NCBI RefSeq assembly: GCF_003594885.1
Contig: NZ_QZEZ01000003.1
Location: forward strand, 62,001-126,000
Length of the DNA: 64,000 nt
From: Vallicoccus soli
GTDB taxonomy: Bacteria; Actinomycetota; Actinomycetes; Motilibacterales; Motilibacteraceae
Reading direction: 5' to 3'
The notes below the pieces were generated by a model. The model was not told the origin of the DNA. It worked only from the letters and a program-made list of their open reading frames with translations, and ran no database searches. The position numbers and the translations under genes are program-made. This document shows, piece after piece, positions 61,327-64,000 of this stretch (positions within the stretch are counted from its first letter, which is position 1; every line of letters begins with the position of its first letter).

Positions 61327-62277
61327 GTGCCGGACACCGCCCCCCTCCCCGTGCTCTCCCCGCCGGCCTTCACCGGCGGCACCGGCCGCAGCGGCACGAC
61401 CGTCGTCGCCCGCATGCTCGACCGGCACCCGCGCATCGCCCGCACCCGGCCGTGGGAGGTCCGCTTCCTGACCGACCGCTTCGGCCTCTGCGACCTCGTC
61501 GAGGAGCGGGAGGGCGGCCCGCTGCGGCGCCTCGCCCGGGCCGCCCTGGCCACCGCCGCACCCCCGCGGCCGCTGCGCCCGGTGGGCGGGCCGAGCGCCT
61601 TCGAGGAGCGGCTGCGCGGGCCCTGGTGGCGCCGCACTGCGGGCAACGGCAAGGTCGTCGGGCTGCACCAGGGCCTGGAGCCGGAGGTGCTGGAGCGGGC
61701 GCTGGACGGCTTCCGCGACCGGCTGCGCGAGGACGCCCCGGCCGCGGCGCGCCGCCTCGTCCACGACCTGCTCGACCCGCCCGCCCGCGCGCTGGGCCGC
61801 GAGCGCTGGATCGAGACGACGCCGCTCAACGCCGCGCGCGTGGACTCGCTCGTGCGGTTCCTCCCGGACCTGCGCCTGGTCCACATGGTCCGCGACGGGC
61901 GCGACGTGTGCGCCTCGGTCGCCCCGCGCTACTGGGGCCCGGACGACATGGACTCGGCCCTGGACTGGTGGGAGGCCCGGATGCTCCGCGCCGGGCGCGC
62001 GCTGGCGCGGGTGCCCGCCGCGAACGTCCTGACGGTGCAGCTGGAGGACCTCGTCCTGCGCGACCGCGAGGCCACCCTGCACCGCGTGCTGGACTTCCTC
62101 GGGCTCGACCCGGCACCGGGCGTGCTGCGCTTCCACGCCGAGCACATGGCGCCGCGCGCGGCGAACCTGGGCCGCTGGGAGCAGGCGCTGCAGGGCGCCG
62201 ACCGCGACCGCTTCGCGGCGCGCTACGACGCCGCGCTCGAGCGCCTCAGGGTCGCCGGGGCGCCGGTCCCGCGCTGA
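61327..62277 (+). CDS. Sulfotransferase family protein
   Basis: 316 residues. The PAPS 5'-phosphosulfate loop is FTGGTGRSGTTVVARMLDRH. The 3'-phosphate motif is LVHMVRDGRDVCASVAPRYW, both typical of bacterial sulfotransferase (Stf/LPS-type) proteins. ERWIETTPLNAARVDSL is the usual intermediate block. The enzyme should move sulfate from PAPS to a hydroxyl or amine group; the acceptor is unknown. No PAPS synthesis genes are nearby. Its last 32 bases overlap the convergent App1-like gene. Confidence 0.88.
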   Translation: MPDTAPLPVLSPPAFTGGTGRSGTTVVARMLDRHPRIARTRPWEVRFLTDRFGLCDLVEEREGGPLRRLARAALATAAPPRPLRPVGGPSAFEERLRGPWWRRTAGNGKVVGLHQGLEPEVLERALDGFRDRLREDAPAAARRLVHDLLDPPARALGRERWIETTPLNAARVDSLVRFLPDLRLVHMVRDGRDVCASVAPRYWGPDDMDSALDWWEARMLRAGRALARVPAANVLTVQLEDLVLRDREATLHRVLDFLGLDPAPGVLRFHAEHMAPRAANLGRWEQALQGADRDRFAARYDAALERLRVAGAPVPR

Positions 62278-63289
62278 GCGCGCCCCCCGCCGGCAGGACG
62301 CCCTCGCGGCGCAGCGCCGCGGCGAGGCCGTACCCGTCCGGGGCGCTGACCCAGGTGACCGGCTCGCCGTGCGGACCGCCGGGCACCGCCGGCACGAGCC
62401 CGTGGGAGAGCGCGTGCTCGGTGGCGGTCAGCTCGCGGATCGCGACGGCCAGGACCGTCCCCGGCCGCTCCGCCGCTACCTCGCCGTAGATCACCGGGTC
62501 GCGCTGCCCGTCGTCGCCGACGAGCAGGAAGCGCACGCCGGGCAGCTCGCGGGCGAGGCGGGCCAGCGCCTGGCGCTTGTGCGCCGCCCCGTCCCGGAAC
62601 CACCCGGTCGCCGTCGGACCCCAGTCGGTGAGCAGCAGCGGGCCGGGCGGGAAGCCGTGCAGCGCGAGGAAGCGGCGCAGCGTCGGCGCGACGTTCCAGG
62701 CGCCGGTGGACAGGTAGAGCACCGGCGCGTCGCCGTGCGCGGCCGCCGCCTCGCGCAGCAGCGCCGCCATGCCGGGCACCGGCCGGCGGGCGTGCTCGCG
62801 GAGCACGAACGTGTTCCAGGCGGCGATGAGCGGGCGCGGCAGGAACGTCACCATCGCCGTGTCGTCGATGTCGCTCACGACGGCCACCTCGGCGCCGGGG
62901 TCGACGACCCGCACGTCGCCCGCGGCCGCCCGCCCGCCGGGGACGGCGAGCACGACCCGGTGCCACCCCGGACCCAGGTCCGACGGCACCTCGGCGTCGA
63001 CGTACCCGCCGCGGTCGCTCACGAGCGGGTGCACCGCGCCGCCGACCTCCGCCTCCACCCGCACGCCCGGTACGGGCATCGACAGGAACGCGCGCCAGCC
63101 CCGGTGCAGCTCGCCGGCGTCGTCGGCGCGCACCGACGGCGCGGTGAGCAGCACGCGGGCGAGCACGCGCACCCGCCCGCCGGCGCCGTACCCGGTGTAG
63201 GGCAGCACCCGGGGCCGCCAGCCCCGCCGCCGCAGCCAGCCCGCGAGCACGCCGCGGACCGCGTCCTCGACCAGGGCTCCGACGTGCAC
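62246..63289 (-). CDS. App1-family phosphatase-like protein (DUF2183)
   Basis: 347 residues. The HAD-type catalytic motif is AVVSDIDDTAMVTFLP (DxDDT). LYLSTGAWNVAPTLRRFLAL and LLVGDDGQRDPVIYGEV provide later motifs. This matches bacterial relatives of yeast App1 phosphatidate phosphatase. The N-terminal 100 residues (VLPYTGYGAGGRVRVLARVL) are the accessory beta domain of the family. Lipid phosphatase activity is suggested but unproven. GTG 63289 is near a TAGACC hexamer. Convergent overlap with the sulfotransferase gene. Confidence 0.88.
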   Translation of the reverse strand: MHVGALVEDAVRGVLAGWLRRRGWRPRVLPYTGYGAGGRVRVLARVLLTAPSVRADDAGELHRGWRAFLSMPVPGVRVEAEVGGAVHPLVSDRGGYVDAEVPSDLGPGWHRVVLAVPGGRAAAGDVRVVDPGAEVAVVSDIDDTAMVTFLPRPLIAAWNTFVLREHARRPVPGMAALLREAAAAHGDAPVLYLSTGAWNVAPTLRRFLALHGFPPGPLLLTDWGPTATGWFRDGAAHKRQALARLARELPGVRFLLVGDDGQRDPVIYGEVAAERPGTVLAVAIRELTATEHALSHGLVPAVPGGPHGEPVTWVSAPDGYGLAAALRREGVLPAGGALSAGPAPRRP

Positions 63290-63298
63290 GGTGCTGGT

Positions 63299-64000
63299 CT
63301 ACCCCGTGCGGCCGGGGCCGCCGCCCCCGGGGTCCCCCGGGTGCCCCGGCGGCACGGCCAGCGCCTCGGCGGCGCCGCCGCCGAGCAGGCGCGCGCCCTC
63401 GGCGGCGGCCAGGGCGCGCACGGCGCGCTCGGCGCCGTCCGCGCCGCCGAACTGGAAGCCGAGCTGGGTCGCGTACGCCCGGCACGCCGCCGCCTTCGCG
63501 TCGAGCGCGGCGGGGCCGACCGGCACGGCGAGGTCGCCCGGCGACGGCGCGGGGGCGCCGGGGCGCAGGACGTACGGGGTGTCGCGCCACAGCAGGAGCC
63601 GCAGCCCGCGGCGGGCGGCCAGGGCGAGGACGGCGTCGCGCACGTGGCGGTGGTCGACGTGGTCGCCGAGCGCCAGCGGGCCGAGCAGCAGGTCCGGCGC
63701 GGGCCCGGCGTCGAGGGCGCGCTCGAGCGCGGCGAGCACCGCGGCGGGCTGCGCGACGTCGCCGGGGAGCACCGGGCCGAAGAGCGCCGGCGCGTCGCCG
63801 TAGCCCCGGTGCGGGGCCTCGGGCAGCCCGAGGTGCTCGCCGCGCGCGCCGAGCGCGGCCATGGCGGCGTCGTCCTCGGCGCGCCGCAGCGCCATGTAGT
63901 CCACGTCCGCGGCCAGGCCCTTGTCGAGCTGGCAGGCCAGCGCGAAGCCCTGCGGGTCCGGCACGGTCGCCGTGAACACCGTGAGCACCCGCACGCGCGC
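63299..64000 (-). CDS. PIG-L family deacetylase, C-terminal part, runs off right edge
   Basis: The frame is open to base 64000 and ends at 63299. GPLALGDHVDHRHVRDAVLA supplies the HxxH metal motif typical of PIG-L/MshB deacetylases. The HPDDE motif expected near the N-terminus is not in the visible part, so the start lies beyond the window and the ATG-like VRVLTVF is internal. GGADGAERAVRALAAAEGAR is near the C-terminus. Members deacetylate N-acetylglucosamine derivatives; the substrate here is unknown. It is followed ten bases later by the App1-like gene, probably in one operon. Confidence 0.85.
   Translation of the reverse strand, partial: ARVRVLTVFTATVPDPQGFALACQLDKGLAADVDYMALRRAEDDAAMAALGARGEHLGLPEAPHRGYGDAPALFGPVLPGDVAQPAAVLAALERALDAGPAPDLLLGPLALGDHVDHRHVRDAVLALAARRGLRLLLWRDTPYVLRPGAPAPSPGDLAVPVGPAALDAKAAACRAYATQLGFQFGGADGAERAVRALAAAEGARLLGGGAAEALAVPPGHPGDPGGGGPGRTG

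Overview
The window is chromosomal DNA from a very GC-rich actinomycete (Actinomycetota). The evidence is the codon use (third positions almost all G or C, frequent GTG starts), a WhiB regulator, an AfsR/SARP-type regulator, a PAC2 proteasome-chaperone-like protein, a LigB-like ATP-dependent DNA ligase, a GuaB1-type protein, an Rv2578c-like radical SAM protein and many apparently leaderless genes. No rRNA, tRNA, transposase, phage module or CRISPR array was recognised. I cannot name the genus from sequence alone.

Layout, left to right. 1-7.6 kb: the N-terminal end of a primary sigma factor (region 1.1) at the left edge, a universal stress protein, a CYTH-CHAD protein, DNA polymerase IV, a saccharopine-dehydrogenase-like oxidoreductase and a RecQ helicase carrying a phosphoribosyltransferase-like tail. 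7.6-12 kb: tandem repeats, a NUDIX-NYN fusion bracketed by inverted arrays of a 22-bp repeat, WhiB and a secreted M14 carboxypeptidase. 12-16.3 kb: ATP-dependent ligase, rhodanese plus SufE, and a radical SAM protein with a LexA/SOS-like box over its promoter. 16.3-23.8 kb: a tandem glycine riboswitch leading into a Tat-exported M20 amidohydrolase, a lytic transglycosylase, an M15-like lipoprotein with a coupled GNAT gene, and a Zn-alcohol dehydrogenase/SDR pair. 23.8-31.7 kb: citrate synthase, a histidine phosphatase/NAD(P)HX dehydratase pair, GuaB1 and phosphoglucomutase. 31.8-38.8 kb: a TetR/SRPBCC divergent pair, an orphan Rossmann-like protein, a LolA/RseB-like protein with an ABC ATPase and permease, and RNase Z. 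39-47.5 kb: a second sigma-70 factor, a DUF4142/sortase pair, two aldo-keto reductases, PAC2, a flavin reductase and an FAD-linked oxidoreductase. 47.7-54.8 kb: a large SARP-ATPase regulator, a GNAT-like protein, a maleylpyruvate-isomerase-type gene broken by one in-frame TGA, YnfA, SDR, AlkB and a VOC protein. 55-64 kb: a Tat metallophosphoesterase, SRPBCC, a sugar-type epimerase/dehydrogenase, an OYE-family reductase, an Ohr/OhrR pair, a sulfotransferase, an App1-like phosphatase and a PIG-L deacetylase running off the right edge.

Three regulatory signals stand out. First, about fifteen genes have a TANNNT- or CANNNT-type -10 hexamer 6-9 nt before the start codon, implying leaderless mRNAs; I used this to choose starts. 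Second, a 22-bp repeat with core CGATCATGC forms exact 22-bp-period arrays or hairpins at five gene ends. Third, many gene ends carry strong GC hairpins without a U-tract. Candidates for less-described biology are the repeat family and the NUDIX-NYN gene it flanks, the glycine riboswitch controlling an AbgB-like M20 hydrolase, a DUF4142 protein with a sortase-signal-like tail directly before a sortase, and genes whose only sensible start is CTG.
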